A DNA stretch of 64,000 nt from Rhizobiaceae bacterium (lineage in GTDB: Bacteria; Pseudomonadota; Alphaproteobacteria; Rhizobiales; Rhizobiaceae): the NCBI GenBank assembly GCA_023953905.1, contig JAMLJA010000020.1, forward strand, positions 1 to 64,000, given 5' to 3'. Numbering within the stretch: position 1 is the first letter of the stretch; each line of letters opens with the position of its first letter. A program made the position numbers and the translations under genes. Below the pieces are notes generated by a model. It saw nothing but the letters and a program-made list of their open reading frames with translations. It was not told the origin of the DNA and searched no databases. This document shows, piece after piece, positions 17,722-25,508 of this stretch.

Positions 17722-17835
17722 CAAAAAAAAGCCGGATCAAAAGATCCGGCTAGGTATGGAAGTGCCTATAAAGGCGAAACCTCCAGAGGGGAACACTCAT
17801 GGGCGCCAATGGGAGGAGGAACGCGCCCAAGAGAT
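17722..17835 (-). ncRNA. abcR: AbcR-like (alpha-r15 family) trans-acting small RNA
   Basis: The 332-bp gap downstream of lsrB holds a compact RNA gene on the minus strand. Predicted start is near 17835. The first hairpin pairs 17823-17828 with 17801-17806 and exposes a 16-nt loop containing CCTCCTCCCAT, complementary to ribosome-binding sites. A second single-stranded TTCCCCTCTGG lies at 17793-17783, and a small GCC/GGC hairpin follows. The RNA ends in a terminator with eight U. Length (about 114 nt), two pyrimidine-rich anti-Shine-Dalgarno segments and position next to lsrB/vtlR match the AbcR RNAs that silence ABC-transporter mRNAs with Hfq. Only one copy is present here, whereas several relatives carry two in tandem. 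Confidence 0.78.
17723..17750 (-). terminator. intrinsic terminator of the AbcR-like RNA
   Basis: GCCGGATC (17731-17738) and GATCCGGC (17743-17750) form a perfect 8-bp stem with a 4-nt loop. On the minus strand the stem is followed by eight T (17730-17723). This is a textbook Rho-independent terminator for leftward transcription. Confidence 0.92.
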
Positions 17836-17841
17836 GATCTG

Positions 17842-17870
17842 TATATGTGCAAAGGCTGCTCATTTCGCAA
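17842..17870 (-). promoter_or_regulatory. promoter of the AbcR-like RNA
   Basis: On the minus strand TTGCGA (17870-17865) is followed after 17 bp by CATATA (17847-17842), placing transcription start near 17835. Repeated TTGC/GCAA words just upstream (about 17865-17900) could be the LysR-type (LsrB/VtlR) binding site, since that regulator controls abcR genes in relatives. Confidence 0.65.
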
Positions 17871-17944
17871 GCAGTGAGTTTGCAAGGCACCCATGCAAAA
17901 AGGACGCACCTTCCAGAATGCCGGATTTTTGATCGGAAACGGGC

Positions 17945-18841
17945 CTAATATGCCCAATTCCGCGCCTTTGCGAGCACGAAATCGCGAAATGCATGAAGTT
18001 TGGCCTGGTTCTTCATCGCATCGGGATAGGCGAAGTAGGTATCGAACGAAGGTACTTCCGTTTCCGGGAGCAGTTGCACGAGCCCCGAATCTTTCTCGAT
18101 GATATAGTCCGGCAGCATTGCGACGCCGGCTCCCCTCTGCACGGCGCGCTTGATCGAGAGAATGTCGTTGATCTGCAACGTCGCGATGCGCTTGCCACCT
18201 TCGAAATCGCCGACAGATTCAAGCCAGTTCAGCTCCGAGAGATGAGAGGGGACGGGCTCACCGAATGTCACGATGCGGTGGTCCTTGAGCTCCGCAATGT
18301 TTTCCGGCTTGCCGTGTTTGGCGATGTAGGCTGGAGACGAGTAGAGATGGAAGTGCACGGTGAACAGACGTCTCTGGATAAGGTCCGGCTGTTGCGGCTG
18401 CCGCAATCTGATGGCGCAGTCGGCTTGCCGCATGACCAGATCAAGCTCTTCATTCGCAAGGATCAGCTGCAGCTGAATGTCGGGGTAAAGCTCAAGAAAC
18501 TCCGGAACGCGTTCCGTCAGCCAGCCCGCTCCCAGTCCAACGGTGGTCGTGACCCGAAGCAGACCCGAGGGCCGGTCCTTCGTCTCAGTCAGCTGAGACT
18601 TCACGTTTTCCAGCTTCATGAGCACGTCATGCGCTGTTCGAAACAGTATCTCGCCCTGCTCGGTCAGCACAAGACCACGCGCATGACGATGGAAGAGCGA
18701 AACTCCGACATCCGCCTCCAGCGCACTCACCTGGCGCGAGATCGCGGATTGCGACAAGCGCAGTTTCTCAGCGGCGTGCGTGAACGAGCCAGCCTCCGCC
18801 GCCGCGTGAAACACGCGCAACTTGTCCCAGTCGAGTGCCAT
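17945..18841 (-). CDS. lsrB: LysR-type regulator LsrB/VtlR
   Basis: A 298-residue LysR-family regulator. The N-terminal winged helix reads MALDWDKLRVFHAAAEAGSF followed by LSQSAISRQVSALE and LFHRHARGLVLTEQG, which matches the LsrB of Sinorhizobium (VtlR in Brucella, also in Agrobacterium) closely along its length. Later landmarks are DCAIRLRQPQQPDLIQRRLF and PSFDTYFAYPDAMKNQAKLH. In those bacteria it controls LPS and oxidative-stress genes and the neighbouring abcR RNA. AGGGGA precedes two consecutive ATGs; the second (18841) has the better spacing. It follows trxB by 60 bp in the same direction. Confidence 0.9.
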   Translation of the reverse strand: MALDWDKLRVFHAAAEAGSFTHAAEKLRLSQSAISRQVSALEADVGVSLFHRHARGLVLTEQGEILFRTAHDVLMKLENVKSQLTETKDRPSGLLRVTTTVGLGAGWLTERVPEFLELYPDIQLQLILANEELDLVMRQADCAIRLRQPQQPDLIQRRLFTVHFHLYSSPAYIAKHGKPENIAELKDHRIVTFGEPVPSHLSELNWLESVGDFEGGKRIATLQINDILSIKRAVQRGAGVAMLPDYIIEKDSGLVQLLPETEVPSFDTYFAYPDAMKNQAKLHAFRDFVLAKARNWAY

Positions 18842-18901
18842 CATTCCCCTCGTATTGATTATTGGATCGCGTCTCGCCGCCGGCCGCGATCAAGTGCCGT
18901 C

Positions 18902-19876
18902 TTACTCTGCGGCCTCGCGATGCATCTCCATCTCTGCCAGATATTTTTCCGCTTCCAACGCCGCCATACATCCCAAACCTGCAGCCGTTACCGCCTGCCG
19001 ATAGACGTCATCCGCGACGTCGCCTGCTGCGAACACGCCTGGCACGTCGGTCCGGGTGGAACCCGGTTCGGTCCAAAGATAGCCGTTTGGCTTCTGGCGC
19101 AGTTTTCCAGCGAAAAGCTCCACCGCCGGGGCGTGTCCGATTGCCACGAACACACCGTCCGTCTTGAGATCCGTTGTCGCCCCCGTCTTCAAATTGCGCA
19201 GTTTCAGGCCATGCACCGATGGCGGCATGGGATGCTTGGCGTGTTCACCGATGATCTCATCGACCACTGTATCCCATATAACGGATACGTTTTCCTTCTT
19301 CGCGATGCGTTCCCGCAGGATCCGTTCGGCTCGAAAATCACCACGGCGATGTATGACCGTAACGTGCTTAGCCAGATTTGAGAGATAGAGGGCCTCCTCG
19401 ACAGCACTGTTGCCGCCGCCCACCACCACCACGTCCTTTCCGCGATAGAAGAAACCGTCACAGGTGGCGCACGCTGAAACCCCGAAGCCCATGAATGTCT
19501 TCTCGCTCGGTATTCCAAGCCATTTTGCCTGAGCGCCAGTCGCCACGATCAACGCATCAGCCGTGTATTCCTGACCGGAATCGCAAATGATCCGGAAGGG
19601 TCGCGTGTCGATCTTCACCTCGGTCACCAGATCGTTCACCATCTCGGTGCCGACATGTTCTGCCTGCTTGAACATCTGCTCCATCAGCCACGGACCCTGA
19701 ATCGGATCGCTGAAGCCGGGGTAGTTCTCCACGTCAGTGGTGATAGTCAGTTGCCCGCCTTGTTGCATCCCGGAAATGAGGACGGGCTGCAGCATTGCTC
19801 GAGCCGCATATATAGCTGCGGTATAGCCAGCAGGGCCGGAACCAATAATCAGAACAGGGGCATGTTTGACGGTCAT
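18902..19876 (-). CDS. trxB: thioredoxin-disulfide reductase
   Basis: Reduces thioredoxin with NADPH through FAD and a redox-active CATC pair. Visible motifs are the FAD-binding APVLIIGSGPAGYTAAIYAA, GFGVSACATCDGFFYRG with the two catalytic cysteines, the NADPH-binding VVVVGGGNSAVEEALYL with HRR, and the second FAD motif GVFAAGDVADDVYRQ. The 324-residue length is standard. The ATG at 19876 gives the usual N-terminus MTVKHAPVLI; the frame runs upstream to 19897 without support. The gene is divergent from lrp (221 bp apart) and precedes lsrB, an order typical of rhizobia that links thiol redox state with LsrB control. Confidence 0.97.
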   Translation of the reverse strand: MTVKHAPVLIIGSGPAGYTAAIYAARAMLQPVLISGMQQGGQLTITTDVENYPGFSDPIQGPWLMEQMFKQAEHVGTEMVNDLVTEVKIDTRPFRIICDSGQEYTADALIVATGAQAKWLGIPSEKTFMGFGVSACATCDGFFYRGKDVVVVGGGNSAVEEALYLSNLAKHVTVIHRRGDFRAERILRERIAKKENVSVIWDTVVDEIIGEHAKHPMPPSVHGLKLRNLKTGATTDLKTDGVFVAIGHAPAVELFAGKLRQKPNGYLWTEPGSTRTDVPGVFAAGDVADDVYRQAVTAAGLGCMAALEAEKYLAEMEMHREAAE

Positions 19877-20097
19877 GATGGAGCTTTCACACGACAACGC
19901 GCCCTAGCAGGGGCGTTCGGATACAGCAGCAATCTATGTTCTGCACCCTGCACCCGCAAGGCTTGGAATGAACTCCTCCCCAACCAACGTGGCCGATTTG
20001 CATACACCTGAGCGATCGCACGCCACGAACGATTGAGCTGCGCGTTGGCTTCGACTACAGAAAGACCGAAACGCTGCTCCGTGTTTCAAGGCTCCCA

Positions 20098-20568
20098 ATG
20101 CCATTTTCCGCTGAACTTGACGAAATCGACTGGAAGATCCTGCGTGAACTCCAGGAAGACGGACGCATTTCGAATGTCGAACTGTCGCGCCGTGTGGGCA
20201 TTTCCGCCCCGCCCTGCCTGAGACGCATGAGATGGCTCGAAGAATCAGGGATCATCCGCGGCTATCGGGCGCTGTTGAACGCGCCTGCACTCGGTCTCGA
20301 TGTGGTGGCATTCTGCCTTGTAGGACTGCATCACCAGTCGGAGGCCGATCTGAAGGCGTTTGCAGATCTGTCCCGCGGCTGGACCGTCGTGCGCCAGGCT
20401 TGGATGGTGTCCGGAGAGTCGGACTTCATGCTGCATTGCGTCGCGCGCGACCTGGGGAGCTTCCAGAGCTTCGTGATCGAGGAACTGACCTCTGCGCCGA
20501 ATGTCGATACGGTGCGCACGGCACTGACAATCCGTCCAGTGAAGGAAGAAGGCCTCGTCCCCATCTGA
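20098..20568 (+). CDS. Lrp/AsnC family transcriptional regulator
   Basis: A 156-residue Lrp/AsnC protein. The N-terminal helix-turn-helix reads LDEIDWKILRELQEDGRISN followed by ELSRRVGISAPPCLRRMRWL. The C-terminal RAM ligand-binding domain is recognisable from AWMVSGESDFMLHCVARDL and VDTVRTALTIRPVKEEGLVPI. It is divergently transcribed from trxB, an arrangement common in rhizobia, and may autoregulate or respond to an amino acid. The target genes cannot be read from the sequence. Confidence 0.93.
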   Translation: MPFSAELDEIDWKILRELQEDGRISNVELSRRVGISAPPCLRRMRWLEESGIIRGYRALLNAPALGLDVVAFCLVGLHHQSEADLKAFADLSRGWTVVRQAWMVSGESDFMLHCVARDLGSFQSFVIEELTSAPNVDTVRTALTIRPVKEEGLVPI

Positions 20569-20726
20569 TACATTTCGAAGATGCTAATATATCATCGAAA
20601 CTCGGATCCGCCTTGCGGATGTCAAATTTATGCGGCAACGCGACCATTCGTTGCGGCTGACCTTCACCAATACCTCAACCGCCCGACTATTTTAGACCAA
20701 CTCTCGAGAAAGCCTGGCAAGACCTG

Positions 20727-21530
20727 ATGCTGGTTCGGAAAGCCACCGCCGACATTTCCGGCTTCATCATCTGCAAGGACGAAGTCTCCACTATCCGCCG
20801 ATGTGTGGAGAGCCTGGCTTTCTGCCGCGAGATCGTGGTTGTTGATTCCGGCTCGACGGATGGGACGCTTGATGTCCTGCGTGCCATGATCGCGGAAGGC
20901 TTACCCATCCACCTCATCGAGCACGAATGGCAAGGCTACGCCACGCAGAAGCAGTTCGCGCTGGAGGCAACCAAATGCCTTTGGTGCCTATCGCTGGATG
21001 CTGACGAGTATCTGGACGATGAACTCCGAAAAGAGATCCTGTCTCTCCCCTTGGGCACCACCGAAACAACCGGCTTCTGGATGCGCCGTCGGGACCATCT
21101 GCCCGGCTACGGCTATCCGCCAAAAATCGTTCACGCGCGTTACCTGCTGCGACTGGTACGCAAAGACAAGGCACGTTTCGACACCACTCAGCTCGTTCAT
21201 GAATCTCTGTCTGCAGACGGCGTAACTGAGCGGCTCAAGACCGGCGTCATCATGCACTATCGCAATATGTCGGTCGCCGCGGAATCCGCCGTTCTCAACA
21301 GATACTCAACCCTCAAGGCGCGGGATAAGCACTCACGCGGTATGACGACGGGACCTTTTCGGTTGATATTCCTTTGCATCGGAGAGTTCGTGAAGACGTG
21401 TTTCGGCCAGCGCTATATCTTCTGTGGCAAGCCGGGCATCATCCACGCCCTGTTGCGTGCAGAATACGTGCTGTTGACGGAGGCGAAGCTGGAACGCCTG
21501 TCGCGAGGAAATGAAGTTCCGCCGGAATGA
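20727..21530 (+). CDS. glycosyltransferase family 2, LPS core type
   Basis: A 267-residue GT-A fold transferase of the WaaE/KdtX-like group that adds a sugar to lipopolysaccharide core in the cytoplasm. The N-terminal motif SGFIICKDEVSTIRRCVESL and VVVDSGSTDGT bind the nucleotide sugar. WCLSLDADEYL provides the DxD-type metal site. RYLLRLVRKDKARF and LVHESL resemble LPS core glucosyltransferases. A C-terminal hydrophobic stretch (GPFRLIFLCIGEFVKTC) may attach it to the membrane. It converges on the lpcC-like gene with 18 bp between stops, so the two probably work on the same glycan. Confidence 0.85.
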   Translation: MLVRKATADISGFIICKDEVSTIRRCVESLAFCREIVVVDSGSTDGTLDVLRAMIAEGLPIHLIEHEWQGYATQKQFALEATKCLWCLSLDADEYLDDELRKEILSLPLGTTETTGFWMRRRDHLPGYGYPPKIVHARYLLRLVRKDKARFDTTQLVHESLSADGVTERLKTGVIMHYRNMSVAAESAVLNRYSTLKARDKHSRGMTTGPFRLIFLCIGEFVKTCFGQRYIFCGKPGIIHALLRAEYVLLTEAKLERLSRGNEVPPE

Positions 21531-21548
21531 TCCGGCAACGACTTTCGA

Positions 21549-22646
21549 TCAGTTCGCCGCTTCGGCCCAGACCCGCTGGTAGACTTCCATAACGCCGCGG
21601 GCCTCCCGTTCGAGAGGAAAGTTGCGGGTAACGAGGGAAAGCCCATTTGCGCCATGTTGCTCCGCTAGCGCTGGATCGCGAAGATAGGGCTCGATCGCAT
21701 CTCGCAACGCAGCGCCGTTGCCGGCAGGCACGACGTCACCCGTCACACCGGGACTGACAAGTTCGGCGAACGCACCCGCATCGCTGGCGACAACGGCCGT
21801 CCCGGAAGCCATGGCTTCGAGCGGTGTCAGGCCAAAGCCTTCGTTGCGCGAGGGCGCCACATAGAGCGTGACCCGCCGATACCAAATGGCGACGTCGGGC
21901 ACTTCGCCGAGAAAACGGATACGGTCCGTAAGACCGGCCGAATCGATCCGCGCCTGAAGATCGCGTGCAAAGGACTGGTTCTCCACTGTCACGCGGCCGG
22001 TAATGATCGCCGTCCAGTCCGGATAGTGAGGCAAAAGGGCGATCATCGCATCGACAAAGAGATCCGTTCCTTTCTGATGGCGGATTCGCCCAAAGCAACC
22101 GATCGCATATTTTCCCGGTAGTCCAGCTGCTTCAAATCTGTCATCGACAGCACTCGCCGGCCGGAACTTCTTCAGATCGACACCATGCATGACGACTGTA
22201 TGAGGCACATCAAGGAAGCGCCCGGACGTGGTACTGGTCGCGATTACCGCGTCCATCCGGCGGATAAGCCATTTTGTGAAGGTCTTGTGATGACGTTGTG
22301 CCGCGGAGGTAAAAACCAGTCGCATCGGCGCGAATGCTATCCAGCGCAGCGCGAGACCAGCGATCATCTCCACATTGCGACGTGCGTGCCAGATTCGGGG
22401 GCGGCCCGAGCGGGGTCGCCTCAACAGGCTGGCCACCTGCCACCATGCAAGATGCGGCAAGGTTGCCGGCAAACCGGGACCAAGCGTTGCAATCCCGATT
22501 GAGCGCGCCTGAATGGGAACAAGCTGAACAATAGAGCTCGTAACCCCCGACAGACGACGCTTCAGATTGGGTGCAACAACATCGATGTCAGCGGGATCGA
22601 TACGCCGCGCGGGGAAAAGAGCGCGCGACTCGTCCTGGCGATTCAC
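21549..22646 (-). CDS. lpcC: LpcC-type mannosyltransferase, glycosyltransferase family 4
   Basis: A 365-residue GT-B fold enzyme. The segment VVAPNLKRRLSGVTSSIVQL, followed by IATLGPGLP and IWHARRNVEMI, is characteristic of LpcC, the mannosyltransferase that adds mannose to the Kdo of rhizobial LPS core. The donor-binding C-terminal half has GCFGRIRHQKGTDLFVDAM and SRNEGFGLTPLEAMASG. The start is a GTG at 22646 whose bases overlap the TGA of greA (GTGA), so translation is coupled to greA. No ribosome site of its own is evident. Confidence 0.85.
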   Translation of the reverse strand: MNRQDESRALFPARRIDPADIDVVAPNLKRRLSGVTSSIVQLVPIQARSIGIATLGPGLPATLPHLAWWQVASLLRRPRSGRPRIWHARRNVEMIAGLALRWIAFAPMRLVFTSAAQRHHKTFTKWLIRRMDAVIATSTTSGRFLDVPHTVVMHGVDLKKFRPASAVDDRFEAAGLPGKYAIGCFGRIRHQKGTDLFVDAMIALLPHYPDWTAIITGRVTVENQSFARDLQARIDSAGLTDRIRFLGEVPDVAIWYRRVTLYVAPSRNEGFGLTPLEAMASGTAVVASDAGAFAELVSPGVTGDVVPAGNGAALRDAIEPYLRDPALAEQHGANGLSLVTRNFPLEREARGVMEVYQRVWAEAAN

Positions 22647-23116
22647 ACGAATTCGACTTTAACGATCTCGTAGCCTCGCGCCCCACCAGGAGCATTTACC
22701 TCGATCGTATCACCGACTTCCTTGCCGATCAGAGCCCGCGCGATCGGCGAAGATATGGAAATCCGGCCTGACTTTACGTCAGCTTCCTGATCTCCCACGA
22801 TCTGGTAGCTCTTCTCTTCCTCGGTATCCTCGTCGACGACCCGCACGGTCGCGCCAAATTTTACCTTGTCGCCACTTAGCTTGTTTACGTCGATGACTTC
22901 CGCACGAGCGATGAAGTCCTCGAGTTCGTTCACGCGGCCCTCATTAAGGCTCTGCTGCTCCTTGGCGGCGTGATACTCCGCATTCTCGGAAAGATCGCCA
23001 TGTGAACGCGCCTCGGCAATCGCCTCGATGATCCTTGGCCGCTCCTCCTGCTGACGCCAGCGAAGCTCCTCCTTCAACGTGTCATATCCCCGAACGGTCA
23101 TCGGGACCTTGTTCAT
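22643..23116 (-). CDS. greA: transcription elongation factor GreA
   Basis: Rescues backtracked RNA polymerase by stimulating transcript cleavage. The 157-residue protein has the N-terminal coiled coil with the acidic tip: MTVRGYDTLKEELRWRQQEE, then EARSHGDLSENAEYHAAKEQ, and the C-terminal FKBP-like globular domain (SYQIVGDQEADVKSGRISIS, SPIARALIGKEVGD). AAAGG precedes the ATG. Its TGA overlaps the GTG of the lpcC-like gene. A promoter and a terminator-like hairpin precede the gene, suggesting attenuation in the leader. Confidence 0.97.
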   Translation of the reverse strand: MNKVPMTVRGYDTLKEELRWRQQEERPRIIEAIAEARSHGDLSENAEYHAAKEQQSLNEGRVNELEDFIARAEVIDVNKLSGDKVKFGATVRVVDEDTEEEKSYQIVGDQEADVKSGRISISSPIARALIGKEVGDTIEVNAPGGARGYEIVKVEFV

Positions 23117-23170
23117 AGCAGTCTACCTTTCCAAATCCTGGCATGCCGACAGCTGGCCGGCCTCAAAGGC

Positions 23171-23210
23171 ACAAAAAGAAAACGGCCCGACAGCCTTGCT
23201 GGCGGAACCG
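23171..23210 (-). terminator. terminator-like hairpin in the greA leader
   Basis: On the minus strand a stem forms from 23205-23198 and 23194-23187 (CCG/CGG and CAGC/GCTG with one A-G mismatch, 3-nt loop), with possible extension to 23183-23210. It is followed by TTTTCTTTTTG (23182-23172). It lies between the predicted greA promoter and the start codon, so it would stop most transcripts after about 40 nt. Confidence 0.65.
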
Positions 23211-23223
23211 CTTCGTCTGTTCA

Positions 23224-23251
23224 CTTATACTATATAGTGATTTGCGCGCAA
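23224..23251 (-). promoter_or_regulatory. predicted greA promoter
   Basis: On the minus strand TTGCGC (23251-23246) and TATAAG (23229-23224) are 16 bp apart, placing the start near 23217, about 100 nt before the greA ATG. A 10-bp palindrome ACTATATAGT lies in the spacer. Confidence 0.6.
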
Positions 23252-23370
23252 TTTTCACGCCTAAAATATGAACGGCATTTCAGCGCTCATGCCGCTGCTG
23301 ATTTCATACTTTGCGCATCCTGAGACCGGCGGACCCTTGCCATCGCGGATGAGGCACCTAAGTCGAGTGT

Positions 23371-24510
23371 ATGAGAACGTCAGCACATTCCATTTTCGCC
23401 GCCGCCTTCATCGCCAGTTTGGCCGCATCCCCAACCAGCGCCCAAGAAATCTTTAAGGCGGGAGGCGTAAGCTTTGCGGCAGAAATCGTCGCCCAAGGGT
23501 TGGATCACCCCTGGGGCATGGATTTCCTCCCTGGAGGCGAGATTTTGGTGACCGAGCGGTCCGGCGCGCTCAGAATCCTCTCACAAGTCGGCTTGTCCGA
23601 CCCTGTCGAGGGTGTTCCCGAGGTCTGGGCTCAGGGTCAGGGTGGACTGCTTGACGTGAAGGCTGCACCCGACTTTGAGCAGACTGGCACGGTCTTCATG
23701 ACCTTTGCCGAACCGGGATCGACCGGAGCTGGCACTGCTCTAGCCCGCGCAAAGCTCGTCCGCAGCGAGGTCAATGCCAAATTGGAGAACGTGGAGGTCA
23801 TCTTCACCATGGACAAGAAATCCGGGCGCGGTCAGCATTTTGGCTCGCGGATCGCCTTTGGTCCAGACGGAACGATATTCCTGACAACGGGCGACCGCGG
23901 TGACGGGCGCCGAGCGCAGGACATGATGGACAGTGCTGGCGCGGTCCTGAGGATCAATCAGGACGGAAGCGTGCCCGCCGACAATCCCTACGCTGCGAGC
24001 GATGACGCGCTGCACCTCATCTGGTCGAAGGGGCACCGCAACATTCAGGGCGCGACCTATGATCCAGTTACCGACGGTCTGGTCACCGTGGAGCATGGAG
24101 CCAAGGGCGGCGACGAGATCAACCTTCCCAAACCCGGCAAGAACTACGGGTGGCCGGTCATTTCGTACGGCGTCAACTACAATGGAAGCAAGATCGGGTC
24201 GGGCACATCGGCGGAAGGTCTCGAGCAGCCCATCTTTTATTGGGACCCGTCCATCGCACCCTCGGGGCTGGCGGTCTATCGCGGAGACATGTTCCCCGAA
24301 TGGCAAGGCGATCTTCTCGTCGGATCGCTCAAGTTCGGACTTCTGTCACGGCTTGACCGGGACGAAAGCGGCAACATCCTCGACGAAGAGCGCATGCTGA
24401 AAGGCGCCTTCGGGCGCATCCGTGACGTGGACGTCGCCCCGGATGGGGCGATCTGGCTCCTGACCGATGAAAGCGACGGCGCCATCATCAGATTGTCGCG
24501 AACCGACTAA
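23371..24510 (+). CDS. secreted PQQ-dependent aldose sugar dehydrogenase
   Basis: A 379-residue soluble glucose/sorbosone dehydrogenase-type beta-propeller. It oxidises aldoses at C1 in the periplasm with pyrroloquinoline quinone. The signal peptide is MRTSAHSIFAAAFIASLAAS ending PTSAQ. Family landmarks are GLDHPWGMDFLPGGEILVTE, RGQHFGSRIAFGPDGTIFLT with the conserved histidine, WSKGHRNIQGATYDP, EHGAKGGDEINLPKPGKNYG and YWDPSIAPSGLAVY. No PQQ biosynthesis genes are in this window, so whether the cofactor is made cannot be judged. Confidence 0.9.
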   Translation: MRTSAHSIFAAAFIASLAASPTSAQEIFKAGGVSFAAEIVAQGLDHPWGMDFLPGGEILVTERSGALRILSQVGLSDPVEGVPEVWAQGQGGLLDVKAAPDFEQTGTVFMTFAEPGSTGAGTALARAKLVRSEVNAKLENVEVIFTMDKKSGRGQHFGSRIAFGPDGTIFLTTGDRGDGRRAQDMMDSAGAVLRINQDGSVPADNPYAASDDALHLIWSKGHRNIQGATYDPVTDGLVTVEHGAKGGDEINLPKPGKNYGWPVISYGVNYNGSKIGSGTSAEGLEQPIFYWDPSIAPSGLAVYRGDMFPEWQGDLLVGSLKFGLLSRLDRDESGNILDEERMLKGAFGRIRDVDVAPDGAIWLLTDESDGAIIRLSRTD

Positions 24511-24528
24511 CGGGTTCGGAACGCTCAG

Positions 24529-24879
24529 TCAGGCGCGGAAGATCACGGCGGCACCCCCGGCAATGAGTGCAAAGCCAAGAACGTGATTCCAGGTGAAGCT
24601 CTCCTTGAGATAGAGCACCGAGAACCCGGCAAACACGACAAGAGTGATCACCTCCTGCATGGTTTTAAGCTCGGCAGCAGAATAAACCGAGCTACCGATC
24701 CTGTTTGCCGGCACCGCCAGCCAGTATTCGAAGAACGCGATGCCCCAGCTTACAACGACAACGACATAGAGTGGCGCGGCCTTGAATTTGAGATGTCCGT
24801 ACCATGCGAAGGTCATGAAGACATTCGACGCGACGAGCAGAAGAATGGGCAGCACTTTGGGCGACCAGAGAATTGTCAT
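24529..24879 (-). CDS. DUF486 / DMT-superfamily small membrane protein
   Basis: A 116-residue integral membrane protein with four predicted helices (VLPILLLVASNVFMTFAWY, VVVVVSWGIAFFEYWLAV, EVITLVVFAGFSVLYL, VLGFALIAGGAAVIF). WYGHLKFK, FFEYWLAVPANRIGS and LKTMQEVITL are typical of the DUF486 family, a compact relative of drug/metabolite transporters without known substrate. It converges on the sugar dehydrogenase gene with 18 bp between stops. Confidence 0.88.
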   Translation of the reverse strand: MTILWSPKVLPILLLVASNVFMTFAWYGHLKFKAAPLYVVVVVSWGIAFFEYWLAVPANRIGSSVYSAAELKTMQEVITLVVFAGFSVLYLKESFTWNHVLGFALIAGGAAVIFRA

Positions 24880-25031
24880 GGAGAAGGCCTGCGATAGAGG
24901 GAGCCCTCAGGCTGTATCGCGGCAGATGCCACCTGCCAATCGCGACCAGTCCTGCCAGGCGGTAAGGCCTGATAGATACATGACTGTGTCGACATTTCGA
25001 CTATGATTGCGTGAAATAAAGGAGGCCTGCC

Positions 25032-25460
25032 TTGCGTCACAAAACTGATCCAGAATGGGCACTTTCCATCAGCCCGGAAACGGTGCGCCTGTTCATTCTC
25101 AAAGCCAAGGCGATCAGCGCGGGCGTCAACTCGGATTATGACGACGGTCACGAGCACGAAATCGAAATGGATTCGGATCGGACGCACGACACACATCAGC
25201 ACGACGGGCTGGTAGAAGAAGAGCAGGAAGATCTGACCGAGGAGGAGCTTCGCGAGCTCATTGACGATCTCAACGTCGACGAAGCCGCCGATCTCGTCGC
25301 GTTGGCATGGGTCGGCCGCGGCGACTATGACGCCGGCGAGTGGGCCGAGGCGGTTGCAGAAGCGAAGCGACGTGGCACCAGCAAGACGTCGAAATACCTG
25401 ATGGGAATGCCGATGCTCGGCGCATGGCTGGAGGAAGGTTTAGAAGCCCTTGGCGCCTGA
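25032..25460 (+). CDS. DUF3775 domain-containing protein
   Basis: A 142-residue acidic protein. LSISPETVRLFILKAKAISA begins the DUF3775 domain, a Glu/Asp/His-rich linker lies at about 38-72, and the end is VALAWVGRGDYDAGEWAEAV with KTSKYLMGMPMLGAWLEEGL. The function is unknown; the family is common in alphaproteobacteria. The start is TTG at 25032 with GGAGG six bases upstream. Confidence 0.85.
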   Translation: MRHKTDPEWALSISPETVRLFILKAKAISAGVNSDYDDGHEHEIEMDSDRTHDTHQHDGLVEEEQEDLTEEELRELIDDLNVDEAADLVALAWVGRGDYDAGEWAEAVAEAKRRGTSKTSKYLMGMPMLGAWLEEGLEALGA

Positions 25461-25508
25461 AACGCAACGTGCTCTTGCCCTTCCAGCGGGTCGCCCCAGA
25501 TTGGATTG

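Noticed and set aside
17993..19381. 462-codon plus-strand frame opposite lsrB and trxB
   Set aside because: Both minus-strand genes are certain; this frame is Arg/His-rich noise.
23231..23240. 10-bp palindrome ACTATATAGT region in the greA promoter spacer considered as an operator
   Set aside because: Short, A/T-rich and within the promoter spacer; likely compositional.
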